Assembly: GCA_023101725.1 (NCBI GenBank)
Contig: JALJCO010001050.1
Coordinates: 62,001-126,000 of the forward strand
DNA: 64,000 nt
Direction: 5' to 3'
Source: Atherinomorus stipes
Taxonomy: Eukaryota > Chordata > Actinopteri > Atheriniformes > Atherinidae
Position 1 is the stretch's first letter; every line of letters begins with the position of its first letter. Positions 11,390 to 23,084 of this stretch are shown here, one piece after another. The notes under the pieces are model-generated. The model did no database searches. It was not told the origin of the DNA and was given only the letters and a program-made list of their open reading frames with translations. A program made the position numbers and the translations under genes.

Positions 11390-11619
11390 CTTTTTTTATT
11401 ATTATTATTTACTGTTTAGGGCTGCAGATTTTACCTAACTATGTACAGTAGTACCAAAGAGCGGTGGGCTGCTACTTAAGGCGCCCAGGGAGCAATTGGT
11501 GGGGGGCTAAGGACCTTGCTCAGGGGTTGACAGTGGTTCACCTGAATGTCGTGTCGTGGACTCGAACCCGGATCCTCTGCAGCACAGCCTGTGACATTAC
11601 CACTAGGCTACCCACTCCC
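11390..11619 (-). mobile_element. tRNA-derived SINE
   Basis: Read on the minus strand, the element starts GGGAGTGGG and has an excellent RNA polymerase III A box, TAGCCTAGTGG (11600-11610), and B box, GGTTCGAGTCC (11558-11568), at normal tRNA spacing. A body of about 150 bp follows (AGCAAGGTCCTTAGCCCCCC and so on), ending in an (AAT)n tail at about 11393-11412. It is not a functional tRNA gene: I see no full cloverleaf or acceptor stem. The adjacent T run at 11619-11626 is a plausible insertion-site feature. Confidence 0.85.
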
Positions 11620-14600
11620 TTTTTTTGGTTTGGATTTTCCATTTATGTTGAGTTTTTACTAAATTTCCACCAGCATTTCAGTTTTTGCAGATGCTTTATT
11701 CAGCGTGTTTGTGTATTCACGCTCCATTTTGGTGCTTTTACAAATTCTCACAATAAGCTGATGCACCAGCAGGAAGGTGAGCACTTCAGGTGATGAATAA
11801 ATGGCTTTGAAAACCACATTGCTGCTTTTTCACAGGTGGAAGGTTTAACTCTTTAAATAATGCAAGGATGAATCACTGAGGCTTTTCTGTCACCCCCCTT
11901 TTTTCTCTCTATTTCTGTCTGAGTTGACTTTGGTTTGACTGGTGTCATCCTGCATCTGCACAAAAAAAAAAAACAAAAACAAAACACAGAATGCAGCTTT
12001 TGCTCCACTTCCTGTCAACACTGTTCTGATATCAAGGCCAAATTAGATGCGTCCTTTCTGAAAGCCACCGCATGTCGACCATTCATTATCACTGGGTGAA
12101 TAGGTTATGTGTGCAGTGTTAAGAGAAAGCAAGGTGCGTGCTACCATCTCAGAGCAGCATAGCATATTTACCTCATCATTGACGATTACTGTGTGGGTTT
12201 ACTGTCATGCTGTTGCTATGACATCTGGAATCTGCAAAAAAGACATGTTTGGCTCAAGAGGGGGGAGGTCTGTTGACAGCAAGACACACATAAAGAAGCC
12301 CATGTGCAAAACATGCTGTGACGCACAAAGACCCACACAGACACGTGCATGTATTTTATCTGCTTAGATTAAAGGGGGGATAATAATCCCCATGTCTGCT
12401 TTCATGAAAACATACTGAGTGATTAGATATCATTACAATAGCGTGCTCTCAGGTAGCCAATCTGATTACTAAATATCCCTACTGCAGCTGATGACAGCCT
12501 GAGTGGCTCTCAGTCCAACTTATGTGTCAAAACACATTCCTGGTCCATCACTCCAGGAGTTTTCTGATCTCCCCTGACAAAGCCCTTTCATTCTGTCAGT
12601 AAATATTTCATTCATGGGGAGGATGGAAATGTTGCGATGGGAAAAGTATTGCAAAACCACATTATAATGCCCCGAAGGAGGCAATAAAGTTCAAGTTCTA
12701 TGCTATACAGTAGAGTAAAGGGACCTTAGGGGAGAGTCACACTGACACAAGAGGACAGACTGTTGCAAAACGAACTGTGAGATTAAAACAGACACAGATG
12801 ACAAAATATGGAGGTTTCAAAAGAGTCCTGTTCGATGGCAAATCACGCATTTTTATAAACCTTAACCAAATAGACTAATTTTGCTGTGCAATCTATGTTT
12901 TATGCACAAAGAAGAGTGCAAACTCCTCATAGGTCAGGAAGTGTATGAGGGCTGGACACCACATATAGTTTATCTAACCCACGCAGAACCACTGCAGCAT
13001 GACGCCAACGTACAGGACAAAATGAGAGTGTGATATTGACAAGGACAGATTTGTTTTTGAAATAGCTGGTTCAATAACGAGAAAGCAGCTAAAAGGCACA
13101 GCTGAAAGCAGAGAAGCAATTTTCAACAGCCCACATCCTGTGAATAATTCCACAGAAAACCCAGTATGACGCCCATTTTGACAACACTGTGACACCCCCA
13201 CCCAGGGAGGAAAATGGGTTTGATTCACTGTTATACAACAGTTATCAGGTGGTTGCTATGGTAATCTGTGCTGGACCACCGTCCTTCCACAGTTTGCTGC
13301 CTAATGAATTGGTGGGATAATGGGTTTACTGGGCGCCAGTATTCTTTTTTCCATGCTCTGGGTTTTTACATGAACCCGATTGTTAATGGGAAAGTTTGAA
13401 AAAAAAGAAAAAATAGAAAAGAATCTGAGGTGTTCATTAAACTTCCAACTCAAACACTAATCTGATGGCATCTGATACGAATGGGGGGTTCAAGCACCAT
13501 CCCTTTAATGCCCCCACTCCACTTGTCCCTCCCTGCACATATTCCAATGTCTTTTGGCGATGTCCTGGGTTAAGATGGATAAATGTCATATTTGGCATAT
13601 TTGGCTTGCTGGTGTAAGTTAGATGAGCTAATTTGAGCATGTATACAACAACACAATGCAAAAATACCCTGTGTGAGTAATTGGTGGTATGTTACAGCCC
13701 TTCCACTCTGGCAGGGCTCCGTGACAGCCAGCCTGTTCTGAAACAGAGTCAGTTTTCAGCCGAAACCAAAAAAATAATGGTTCTTTCTCATGAAGCATGA
13801 CGACATCAGGGGGCAAAGACCGGGTTTTCATGCTGCCTGTCAATGTTCTCACAAGTGCTGTATTATCTTATGTTTTAATAGATCAAAAAAAGAAAAAAAA
13901 GACAGACCAAAAATAATTGAACTTATAGAAGTGAAATAGGAATACTGCAATAGTAAAGAATCTTGGGTGCAACAGGAATTGGTTGTGGTGTTTCATGTTC
14001 ATCGTTACAGCTGCTGCACAGTGTGATGGGTCATCGAGCAGCAAACCAAGTTGCAGGAGGGCAGAATTCAGTCACCACAGGAACCGCAGACATGAAAAAG
14101 CTGACTGAGTACTCCCTCTCACTCCTGGATCTTCTACGAATGAAGGGTGTAGGTTCACACAAGTTAACTCTGGTTGATCAAACATTATAATAATTTTGCA
14201 TAAAATCTGCATGCTTCATTATGTTGCATGGTAACCAATTAAAAGCTACATTTATGTATCCTAAAATTGAGTGGAATTCATTCAGTTGTCAGCATGTATA
14301 ATTTATTTTAGGAAACTGTCTGACACTGAACCATCAACTTTCAGGACCTTACTGTATTTCCAAGTTGCTGATGTTTACTTTCAAAGAGTAAAGTCCTCTT
14401 CTTTCGGTAAGTCACAAAACTCATTGAATTAACAACTATGGGAAAATTGTCAGTATACTCTCTGAGAGCTATGCTACAGATGTTTGTCGTTTACCTGCTG
14501 TGGCAATGGACTTGATGAAAGTCAGGCTTTAATTTTGCTTGATGGTGAACGTTTGAATAAGATTCCAGCCAATTAATTTGCAGATAAGTGCAAACCAGAG

Positions 14601-14772
14601 TGGTGGAAAACCAGATACTGTTATCCCAAAAGTGTGATGTAATGTTGAGGATTTCAGTCAGGGAATCAAAGCTCAATATAAGCCAAACAATTTATTTCCA
14701 AAGGATGAATTAGTTTTCATCACTCAAGAGAAATGTGCATCACAAGGATAACTCCACATAGAAGTTCTAAAA
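11620..14772. other. Unassigned, no gene recognised
   Basis: Non-coding sequence with short A-runs (11961-11972, 13872-13892). A GCCCCGAAGGAGGCAATAAA string at about 12668 resembles a LINE 3' end but is too short to call. Confidence 0.6.
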
Positions 14773-15150
14773 TACAGTGAGTACGGAACGTATTCAGACC
14801 CTTTTAAACTTTTCACTCTTTGATTCATTGCAGCCATTTCCTAAAATAAAAAAAAGTTTATTTTATTTCTCATTAATGTACACTCAATACCTCATCTTGA
14901 CATAAAAAACAGAAATGTGAAAAGTTTTGTAAATTTATTAAAAATGAAAAACCGAAATAATACATGATCAAAAGTATTCAGACCCTTTGCAGTGACATTC
15001 ATATTTGACTCACAGGCTGTCCATTCCTTCTAATCCCCCTTGAGATGGTTCTACTCCTTCATTGGAGTCCAGCTGTGTTTAATTAAACTGATTGGACTTG
15101 AATGAGAAAGGCACACACCTGTCTATATAAGACCTTGCAGCTCACAGTGC

Positions 15151-16156
15151 ATGTCAGAGCAAATGAGGATCATGAGGTGGAAGGAACTGTCCAAGGAGCT
15201 CAGAGACAGAATTGTGGCGAAGAACAGATCTGGACAAGGTTACAAAAGAATTTCTGCAGCACTAAAGGTTCCTAAAAGCACCGTGACCTCCATAGTCCTT
15301 AAATGGAAGAAGTTTGGGACGACCAGAACTCTTCCTAGACCCGTCTGTCCAGCCAAACTGAGCAATCATGGGAGAAGAGCCTTGGTGAGAGAGGTAAAGA
15401 AGAAGCCAAAGATCACTGTGGCTGAGCTCCAGAGATGCAGTAGGGAGATGGAGAAAGTTTCACAAAAGTCAACTATCACTGCAGCCACCAGTCGGGGCTT
15501 TATGGCAGAGTGGCCCAATGGAAGCCTCTCCTCAGTGCAGACATATGAAAGCCTGCATAGAGTTTGTCAAAAAAACACACGAAGGACTCCCAGACTGTGA
15601 GAAATAAGATTTTCTGGTCTGATGAGACCAAGACTGAATGTTTAGGAGTTAATTCTAAGCGGTATGTGTGGAGAAAACCAGGCACTGCTCATCACCTGCC
15701 CAATACAATCCCAACAGTGAAACATGGTGGTGGCAGTATCATGATATGGGGGTGTTTTTCAGCTGCAGGGACAGGACGACTGGTTGCAGTTGAAGGAAAG
15801 ATGAATGTGGCCAAGTACAGAGAGATCCTGGAAGAAAACCTCTTCCAGAGTTCAGGACCTCAGACTGGGCCGAAGGTTCACCTTCCAACAAGACAATGAC
15901 CCTCACACACAGCTGAAATAACAAAGGAGTGGCTGCAGAACAACTCTGGACCATTCTGGACCGGCCCAGCCAGAGCTCTGACTTAAACCCAACTGAGCAT
16001 CTCTGGAGAGACCCGAAAATGGCTGAACACCACCGATCACCATCCAACCTGACAGAACTGCAGAGGATCTGCAAGAAGAATGCAGAAGATCCCAAATCCA
16101 GGTGTGAAACACTTGTTACATCATTCCCAAGAAGACTCATGGCTGTACTAGTTTAA
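15151..16156 (+). pseudogene. Tc1-like transposase, inactivated by frameshifts
   Basis: This is the DDE transposase of the surrounding element; in life it cuts and rejoins the inverted-repeat ends at TA sites. The N-terminal part (from 15151) has the paired helix-turn-helix DNA-binding region: KELSKELRDRIV, then a GYKRISAALKVPKSTV helix pair, then a GRRA(L)V-type linker. The middle frame (from about 15564) carries FWSDETK with the first catalytic Asp, then [16 protein letters not shown]. The second Asp lies in a QQDND motif at about 15885-15900 in a shifted frame. The Glu is in LNPTEHLWR (about 15985-16010). At least two frameshifts and an in-frame stop break the gene, so it is not active. 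Confidence 0.92.
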
Positions 16157-16299
16157 AAGGTGCTTCTACTCAGTACTGAGCAAAGGGTCTGAATGAAATG
16201 AAATGAAATGAAATGAAAAATACTTCATTCATCCCCGAAGGGAAATTCAGTATTGTAAAAGCTCACTTTTTTTTTTTTTTTTTTTAATAAACAAAAAAG

Positions 16300-17821
16300 T
16301 CAGTTAGTCTTGTTCTTTAGGGTGATGGTTGCTGGCAGGAATGAATTCCTGTATCTCTCCGTCCTACAGCGAACTTGACGCAGTCTCCCACTGAACACAC
16401 TCTGTTGATTCTTCACCGTGTTGTGGAGAGGATGGGAAGTGTCCTCCATCATTTTCATCAGCTTGTGCAGCATTCTTTTTTGAACGATCAGCTCCAGCGG
16501 CTCCAGAGTTATCCCCAGCACAGAACCAGCTTTCTTGATCAGCTTGTTTAGTTTCTTCAAGTCTCTGATTCTGATGCTGCTTCCCCAGCAGATGGCTGCA
16601 AAGCTAATTGCACTTTCTACAACAGACTTATAGAAGATCTGCAACATCTTGGTGCAGACGTTGAATGATCTTAGCTTCCTTAAGAAGTAGAGTCTGCTCT
16701 GAGCTTTCTTGTAGATGTAGTCACTGTTGCATTTCCAATCGAGTCTGTTGTCCAGTTGAACTCCAAGGTATTTGTAGTTCTCTACCACCTCCACCTCCTC
16801 TTCCAGGATGTAGACAGGACTATGCTGCTTATTCTTGCTCCTCCTGAAATCAACAATCATCTCTTTAGTCTTGCTGGTATTTAAGATGAGCTGATTGTTA
16901 CTGCACCATTTCACAAACTGATTGACAAGTTCCCTGTACTCAGCTTCTTGTCCATCACTAATACACCCCACAACTGCAGAGTCATCAGAATATTTCTGCA
17001 GATGACAGGACTCAGAGTTATACTGGAAGTCTGAGGTGTACAGTGTAAAGAGGAATGGTGAGAGTACAGTCCCTTGTGGTGCTCCAGTGCTGCTGACCAC
17101 CATCTCAGACACACAACCTTTCAGTCTCACAAACTGTGGTCTGTTTGTGAGGTAGTCGTAAATCCAGGTGGTTGTGGAGGATCCACCTGGAAGTTATGGA
17201 GCTTCTCACATAGCAAAGCAGGCTGAATAGTATTAAATGCACTTGAAAAATCAAAGAACATGACCCTCAAAGTGCTGCCTGACTGGTCCAGATGAGAGTG
17301 GGCTCTCTGAAGCAAGAAGATGATGGCGTCTTCAACCCCAAGCCCATTACGATATGCAAACTGTAATGGGTCCTGAAAGGTATTCACTTGCATGTTGAGG
17401 TGAGCCAGTAAGAGTCTCTCCAGGACTTTCATGATGTGAGATGTCAGAGCAACTGGTCTGTAGTCATTTGGTTCAGCTGGTTGTGGTTTTTAGGGACAGG
17501 AACAAGACAGGATGTTTTCCACAGCACAGGAACTCTGTTCTGTCTCAGGCTGGTGTTAAAAAGGTGCTGGAGAAGCGGACATAGTTGTTCTGAGCAGGTC
17601 TTGAGAACTCTGGGACTGACACCATCTGGACCTGCAGCCTTGTTCCGGTTCAGTTTTTCTAGTTGTTTCTTGACCTGGTCACAGGAGACAGTCAGGCTGG
17701 AGGTGCAGGCAAAAGAGGTCTCAGGATGTCCTGATGTGGAGGGAGATGAGGCTGTGTTCAGGTCCATGACTGAGGTGCAGGGTGACAGAGTGGAGGTGGG
17801 ACAGGAAAGCTGTGGGCTCAT
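16300..17821 (-). pseudogene. LINE reverse transcriptase, broken into three frames
   Basis: The first part (17821-17444) has NRNKAAGPDG typical of LINE fingers. The second (17432-17127) has MFFDFSSAFNTI with the first catalytic Asp. The third (17130-16300) has STGAPQGTVLSPFLFTLY and the KYSDDSA box with the Asp pair, then LNTSKTKEM, NYKYLGV and a C-terminal domain ending TLKNKTN. Frame breaks lie near 17450 and 17160 in addition to the one at 17820. It is not functional as it stands. Confidence 0.92.
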
Positions 17822-18804
17822 GGAGGGTGTGTGGAATGTTGGGTTGTCGGCAGGGGGGAACTGAACCTATTGAAGAACATGTTCAGTTCGTTAGCTCTGT
17901 CCAGACCTCCATCAGTCTGGTCCCCCTTTAACTTGAAGCCAGTGATTTTCTTCATTCCCGACCATACATCCCTCACGTTGTTCTGCTGGAGCTGGCTCTC
18001 CAACTTCTTCCTGTAGTCCTCCTTGTACTTCTTAGTCTGTGTTTTCAGTTGTTTTTGTGTGGTCTTCAGTAACTCCCTGTCTCCATCCCTGAAAGCTTTC
18101 TTTTTGATGTTCAGCAGCTTTTTCAGGTCACTGGTGATCCAGGGTTTGTTATTGGGGAAGCACCTCACTGTTCTTGTTGGAACGATGATGTCCACATAGA
18201 AGTTTATGTAATCTGTCACACACTCAGTCATGGTGTTGATGTCATCTCCATGAGGTTCACAGAGGACATTCCAGTCTGTGGCCTCAAAGCACCCTCTCAG
18301 ATCATCTTCAGCCTCAGTAGACCAGGTTTTAATCGTCCTCCTAATGACTGGTTGCTGCTGAACGATGGGCTTGTAGGTGGAGGTGAGAAGAACCAGATTA
18401 TGATCTGATCTTCCTAAAGGAGGCAGGGCAGAGGAGCTGTATGCATTCATAGTGTTTGCATAAAATAAGTCCAACATCTTATTTTCTCTGGTGGAGCAGC
18501 TGACAAACTGCTGGAAAATTGGCAACGTAGCAGAGAGGGAGACGTTGTTGAAGTCTCCAGAGATTGCCATGAATGAGTTTGGATGCTGTGTTTGTAGTTT
18601 AGCCACGACAGAGCTGATGACATCACAGGCTGTCTCTGGTGCGGTACCTGGTATTATATAGACCGCTACCAGAATAACACAGGCAAACTCTCTGGGTAAA
18701 TAATATGGACGGAAACTCACAGCTAACAGTTCAATGTCTCTTGTGCAGATCTTCTCCTTGACAGTGATGTGTCCTGGATGGCACCAACGCTGACTGACCA
18801 GCAC
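17818..18804 (-). pseudogene. LINE endonuclease and linker region
   Basis: This 328-codon frame holds the C-terminal half of an endonuclease/exonuclease/phosphatase fold: ISGDFNN (Asp/Asn catalytic pair, at about residue 83) and LGRSDHN (catalytic Asp-His, at about residue 133). A lysine-rich linker follows (LLNIKKKAFRDGD, then QTKKYKEDYRKKLE). The N-terminal endonuclease motifs are lost by 5' truncation. The frame ends at 17818, where the reverse-transcriptase frame begins in another phase, so there is a frameshift near 17820. Confidence 0.88.
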
Positions 18805-19055
18805 TGCAATTCCGCCTCCATAAGTATTAATAAGTATTCAATTTATGAATACTTATGACCATGTGAATATTTAAGTTTTTCTTTAATAATTTTGCAAAAA
18901 ACTTCTACATTTCTGTTTTTTCTGTGAAGATGGGGTGCTGAGTGTACATTAATGAGAAAAAAAATGTACTTTTTTGATCTTGGCAAATGGCTGCAATGAA
19001 ACAAAGTGTGAAAAGTTTAAAAGGGTGTGAATACTTTCTGTACCCACTGTACATA

Positions 19056-19133
19056 CATCACCATGCAAAAGTTTGGATACTCTTGCTTTCCCATTAAATC
19101 CAATGAGTATGTCCAAATTTTGACTGGTACTGT
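19056..19133. mobile_element. 78-bp miniature Tc1-like remnant
   Basis: CATGCAAAAGTTTGGATACT on the left and (minus strand) CAGTACCAGTCAAAATTTGG on the right are the two ends of a fish Tc1-type inverted repeat, brought together with almost nothing between them. It lies directly beside the right end of the larger Tc1 element. Confidence 0.6.
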
Positions 19134-20182
19134 AACTACTTACACTTACTTGCAGGCACAGTCATGGTCCCACACAACAACATATTCCATTAAATAATGT
19201 GTATATCGTAAACGTGCAAAAATTACGGGGTGTTTTAGCTCAAATGGTTTTATACTGTAAATTTAAATGTCCATGTTAACATGATCTGTAATTTGTATGG
19301 AATGATACCATAAAATTTTACAGAAATTACCCACTTTTGACTTTATGCTTTTTTCCCATTAATTTTACCGATTTAAAAAGAAATCACAGTGAAATGTTGC
19401 ATATTTTACACAGTTTACTTCTAAAAAATTAAAATTGGATACTATAAATTTATCTACAGAAATTTGGCATATTTACTATGGGAATGTACAATTTTGAAAT
19501 ATACAGTTTTTCACTGTTGCTGTTTAACATTCTCACTGTAATTTTTCAGTGTTTTACAGTGTAGAAGTAAATTTCAGAGCTTAATGACAAAATCTGATGT
19601 TAAAATGGATTCAGAGTAGCAAGAGCATACATGGGTCAAAAAATAGAAATTAGAAAGGGTCCAACAATGATAATTTAAAAATGCCACTGAAAATGCAGCA
19701 TACTATGACTGGCAGGATGTGGCAAAAACAAGACAAGAATAGGGTTCAACATGAGGATTGGAGGCATGGGGAGTGGAAGACTGTGGGGGACAGGAAGGGG
19801 GACTGGGGTGTTAAAAGAAGCAGGTGGATGACTGATTCTCAGGCTATACACAAAAAGAAAAGAAAAAGTTTTAATAGGAAGTCAAACCTAAATAATAACC
19901 GGACGTTAAACACTTTTCTCTCCCAGCATTACCAGTAATGGAATTCTACAGTAATAAATACAGTAATTAATTAAAAAGTTCCATGTTTACATCAAGTACA
20001 TCTCTTCACTGTCATGTTAAATGGTATGAATGCAGACAGAAAAGGTCTGTAATGGTAGCTCCCAGGGCATCTCTCAGCCAGAGATTATCCTGAAGAGGTC
20101 TTCACAGCTGTTTGGTCTCCAAGTCGTCAGTGAGAACTCAGAAGTTCCTACATAAAACCACATTAATATTTTCCTCTGAGGG
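19134..20182. other. AT-rich unassigned sequence
   Basis: Repeated TTTTACAGT/ACTGTAAAT-type words at about 19240-19562 suggest an old, unrecognisable element. An 85-codon frame at 19681-19938 has no domain I can identify. Confidence 0.5.
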
Positions 20183-20187
20183 ATTCC

Positions 20188-22462
20188 TATGAAGGTAAAT
20201 ATGTGCCAAAATGAATGAACTTGTGAATTTAATGTGAAAACTTGAAGAATGCAATGTGAGAATTTGCTCCACAAAAATCTGAACTTGTATGCCAAAATTT
20301 TCTGCTGTAAAGAAAAATCCCACACACACAAACTGAATTTGAAGTTGCACAAAAAGAAATATCATCTAATACCTTGTAGAAGAAAATTACACTTGTAAGT
20401 CCAATCTTTACCTGCAGAGAATTTTCACACAAATCTGCTTTAAATGTGAATGCACAGAAAACTCTTTACTGGTGTGTTCACATAGTTTTACACAAACAAA
20501 ATTACAGCTGACAAATTATCACTGATAGTTTATTTGTAATCATTTATTTTTTGCATGTGTTAATCTTGCATTACAACCTCAATTTAGCCATTACAGCTTC
20601 TTGAATCTGCTGTTGCAAGCACACAAATGCGCTCTCGCGAGACACAGCGTGTACGCCCCGCGCTCTGACTTTTGGCACATTCCTTGCGAGATATTTGTGC
20701 CAAAACGAACTTGTGTCTGAAGATGTGAGAGCAGATGGGGGGGGGGGGTCAACCAATCACAGTGAACCTGCTGGGGCATCATAGGTCAACCAATCAGAGT
20801 GAAGAGCGACCCCACTGAGTCTTTCTCGGACGTCTGTCAGCCATGGCGCACCAAACTGAGGTGAGTTGCTTCACTAAACATCGTTTTAACTCATTCTTTG
20901 CATATTTTAGGAGTAAATAAACACGTGTCAATCAAAACTTATAAAGATTACACGAAGCTCTAGTGAATATGGACCCTGGTTTCTATTAAGTCGATGGCTA
21001 GCTAGCTATCTAGCATCAGGAGTCAGAGGAGATATCAGATTTTAAATTACAAATATAACCAAAAACTCGCCCTGCATGTTTCCCAAATTTCAGTTTAATA
21101 GATTGGTTTCGATCGGGGATTCGGTTCTGTAGGGCGAGTGGGTTGCAGGAATCAGCCGGTCCCGGCGTTCTCTAGCTAGCGGGTGCTACCACAGGCAGAC
21201 TTGACTGCATCGGTGGTTAGACGTCACTGCGGTCTACCTGTCCGCCTTATGTATCCAGAGCTCGGTAGATAAATACAATAAGGCCTGTTGTTAAAATCAG
21301 ATTAATATAAAACGTTAATATTTCAGCTGATTCGGTTTTACATGTGATCTATGGTTTTAAAAAAAAAAAGTTGGAAGTGTACATTAGCTGTTAATTGATC
21401 AATGACAGATGATCTGTTTATGGGGCTTACAGTAAATACATTATGGGCAGGGGGAATTGTTGTCAAATGGAAAGGTAAAGCCAGGTATTGATAAGGAGTA
21501 AAAAGGAGTAAAGTAAAGCCTAGTTTGAGAACATGAATGCATTCATGACTTGATCTATGTTCATTTTAGACAAATCAAGCTGTTTTAGAATGAGTGAATT
21601 ATAAATTATAAATTAAACAGTGAAACAGCTGCAGCCTGTGATTACTCTGTACCTGGTGAAATAGTTCAGATACTCCACCAGCACAATAACAAAAATGTAT
21701 GTATGTAAATTCAAGCTTTACAACATTGCAATATTTGCATCATTTGTCTGGGTTTGTTTGGGTTGAAACTGTAACATGCTGTATGCTTGACCAGAAAAGA
21801 TGCACATCTTTCTGTATTTAATCATGTGGTCTCAACTTTCTCCATTAAGCTCACGACAGATGATGAGGAATGTCTGCATTCTCACGGAGAATCAAAAGGC
21901 AGCTGTTGATCCCCTATAACTTTATCTTGGGACCTTCCTGTATTGACAACAACCAACCGTGCCTGGCTTTCACAAAGTCTTCTTCAACATGCGGTGAGGT
22001 CAATAAGCAACAGCTGGTTATTAGTAATAAGGTGTAGCAATGAGTATTTTCTCTGTCAGGCCTTTGCTCGTCTAATTTAAGGATTCAGGTAATACTCTTC
22101 TAATTCTTTTTCCTTTCTTTGCTTACAAGAATAGGTTATTCTATATTTCTTTGATATGCACAGTGTATGATCTCATTGAGGAACAGTTTTTAATTCTTGA
22201 AAATGAAATAATTCAAATATTTATGTAGGTGCTTGAGCGAACCCCACAACAAATCCAACAACTGAGGCAGAGCCTGCAAGAGTCGACGTTGTTGCCACTG
22301 TTGGAGGCCAGGCCAGCTGTTGCAGCTGTGGTTATCCCACGTCAGAAGATGGCTGAATGTAGTGCCCAGGTATTTTGTTCAGGATTCAAATAGAACTGTT
22401 TGACTTTTATACTGTTGTTACTTGAGATCACACTATTGTTTTTTTCTGTCATGAAGATGGTC
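20188..22462 (+). repeat. Left terminal inverted-repeat arm (2275 bp)
   Basis: It matches the reverse complement of 24703-26989. It contains promoter-like sequence, exon 1 and exon 2 of the HECT-like gene and the first 6 bases of exon 3, where the similarity stops. Its G run (20737-20748) is 12 long; the matching C run in the other arm is 34 long. Scattered single-base differences are visible, for example near 21130 and 21200. Confidence 0.95.
20633..20841 (+). promoter_or_regulatory. Promoter-like region of the left arm
   Basis: It contains TCTCGCGAGA (20633-20642), a palindromic motif known from CpG-type vertebrate promoters. Two CCAAT boxes lie inside a 19-bp near-repeat, GGTCAACCAATCA(C/G)AGTGA, at about 20748 and 20785, the second ending about 40 bp before the start codon. 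I see no TATA box. The ATG at 20842 is in a good context (GCCATGG). The presence and identity of the motifs are seen; promoter activity is inferred. Confidence 0.6.
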
Positions 22463-23009
22463 CTTCAAAACATAATCTGGCCTAAAGAAGGGAAGCATAA
22501 TGAGGATGGATGCTCAGTTGCTGTCAAATCCTTGGTTGCTGACTACCTGCGCAGATTTGTGGAGACAGGTATACATTTTTCAGAATATGTGCTGTTAGAA
22601 TACACAGGTTTATTTTGGACAAATTCTATATTCAGAGAATTATTGATGCAAGTTTATTTAAAACTGTTTGAATTACTTATAAACCTGCCTACTAAGATTT
22701 CAATAGTAATGAACAAGAATGAAATGTGTTTTAGAAAACCTTTGCTAAAAATCTAGATATTGAAAATTTGGTCTGAATCACTATTCTGTTCAGTATATTC
22801 TCTGTGTCATTTGTTGCTATTTAGTGATGGAAAACAAACAGAAGCAGTTGGTAAAATTCTGGGTTGGCCGGGAGATGACCATGCAGGACATGCAAGTGGA
22901 AGTGGTACAGGCAGACCATCCAACATCTTCCACTTGCTTTCACTTCCTTCATCTGCATACACTGGAGAGTTGCATTGCAACTAATGACTCTGGCTTTGGA
23001 CTAATTTGA
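20842..23009 (+). CDS. HECT C-lobe-like protein, four exons, 151 aa
   Basis: The likely role is the C-terminal lobe of a HECT-type E3 ubiquitin ligase, which accepts ubiquitin on a cysteine. Exons: 20842-20859, 22229-22369, 22457-22568, 22825-23009. All introns are GT-AG and all phases agree, giving 456 nt with a stop at 23007-23009. Exon 2 holds QQIQQLRQSL and LPLLEARPAV. Exon 3 begins MVLQNIIWP. Exon 4 has KQLVKFWVG, a PTSSTCF motif with the catalytic-type cysteine (Cys128), and DSGFGLI at the end. This order matches the C-terminal part of HECT-domain proteins abundant in fish genomes. A full HECT domain is about 350 residues, so the N-lobe is missing. A stretch of about a dozen residues after the cysteine motif also appears shortened. 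Possible AATAAA sites lie at 23180 and 23502. Start and splicing are predictions; an undetected exon in the 1.37-kb first intron is possible. Confidence 0.62.
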
Positions 23010-23084
23010 ACTCTCAAACTTGACAGTGGGTTTGGCTTTATTCTGTTGTTAGGCCACATTACATACAAGTTTTTTAATTCAATT

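Larger units (their letters stand above)
16195..18820 (-). mobile_element. 5'-truncated non-LTR retrotransposon (L2/CR1/Rex1 group)
   Basis: Read on the minus strand: part of an apurinic-type endonuclease, then a reverse transcriptase, then a 3' end of the CCCTTCGGGGATGAATGAAG type and a short (ATTTC)n tail at 16195-16220. It lies inside the Tc1 element between TGAAT copies at 16190-16194 and 18846-18850, a likely short target duplication. The 5' part of the endonuclease is missing, as is usual for LINE insertions. A second, shorter copy of the same family is at 62293-62638. Confidence 0.9.
14775..19049 (+). mobile_element. Tc1-like transposon, split by a LINE insertion
   Basis: The left terminus CAGTGAGTACGGAACGTATT and the right terminus (minus strand) CAGTGGGTACAGAAAGTATT are inverted copies and are each flanked by TA (14773-14774, 19050-19051), the Tc1/mariner target duplication. 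Removing the LINE (about 16195-18845) leaves about 1.65 kb, the normal size of a complete Tc1 element. Longer inverted subterminal sequence is shared (TGAGTGTACATTAATGAGAA). A broken transposase frame runs on the plus strand. Another copy, internally deleted, lies at 42655-43229. Confidence 0.93.

Noticed and set aside
11551..11619. A functional tRNA gene on the minus strand
   Set aside because: A and B boxes are good but no complete cloverleaf with paired acceptor stem is visible, and SINE body and AAT tail follow.
12660..12700. LINE 3' end (CCCCGAAGGAGGCAATAAA)
   Set aside because: Only about 20 bp of resemblance and no adjoining coding remnant or tail repeat.
21849..22009. An extra exon in the first intron of the HECT-like gene
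   Set aside because: An AG acceptor (about 21849) and GT donor (about 22009) exist, but the reading frame compatible with exon 1 has a stop inside it. Exon 1 joins exon 2 in phase without it.
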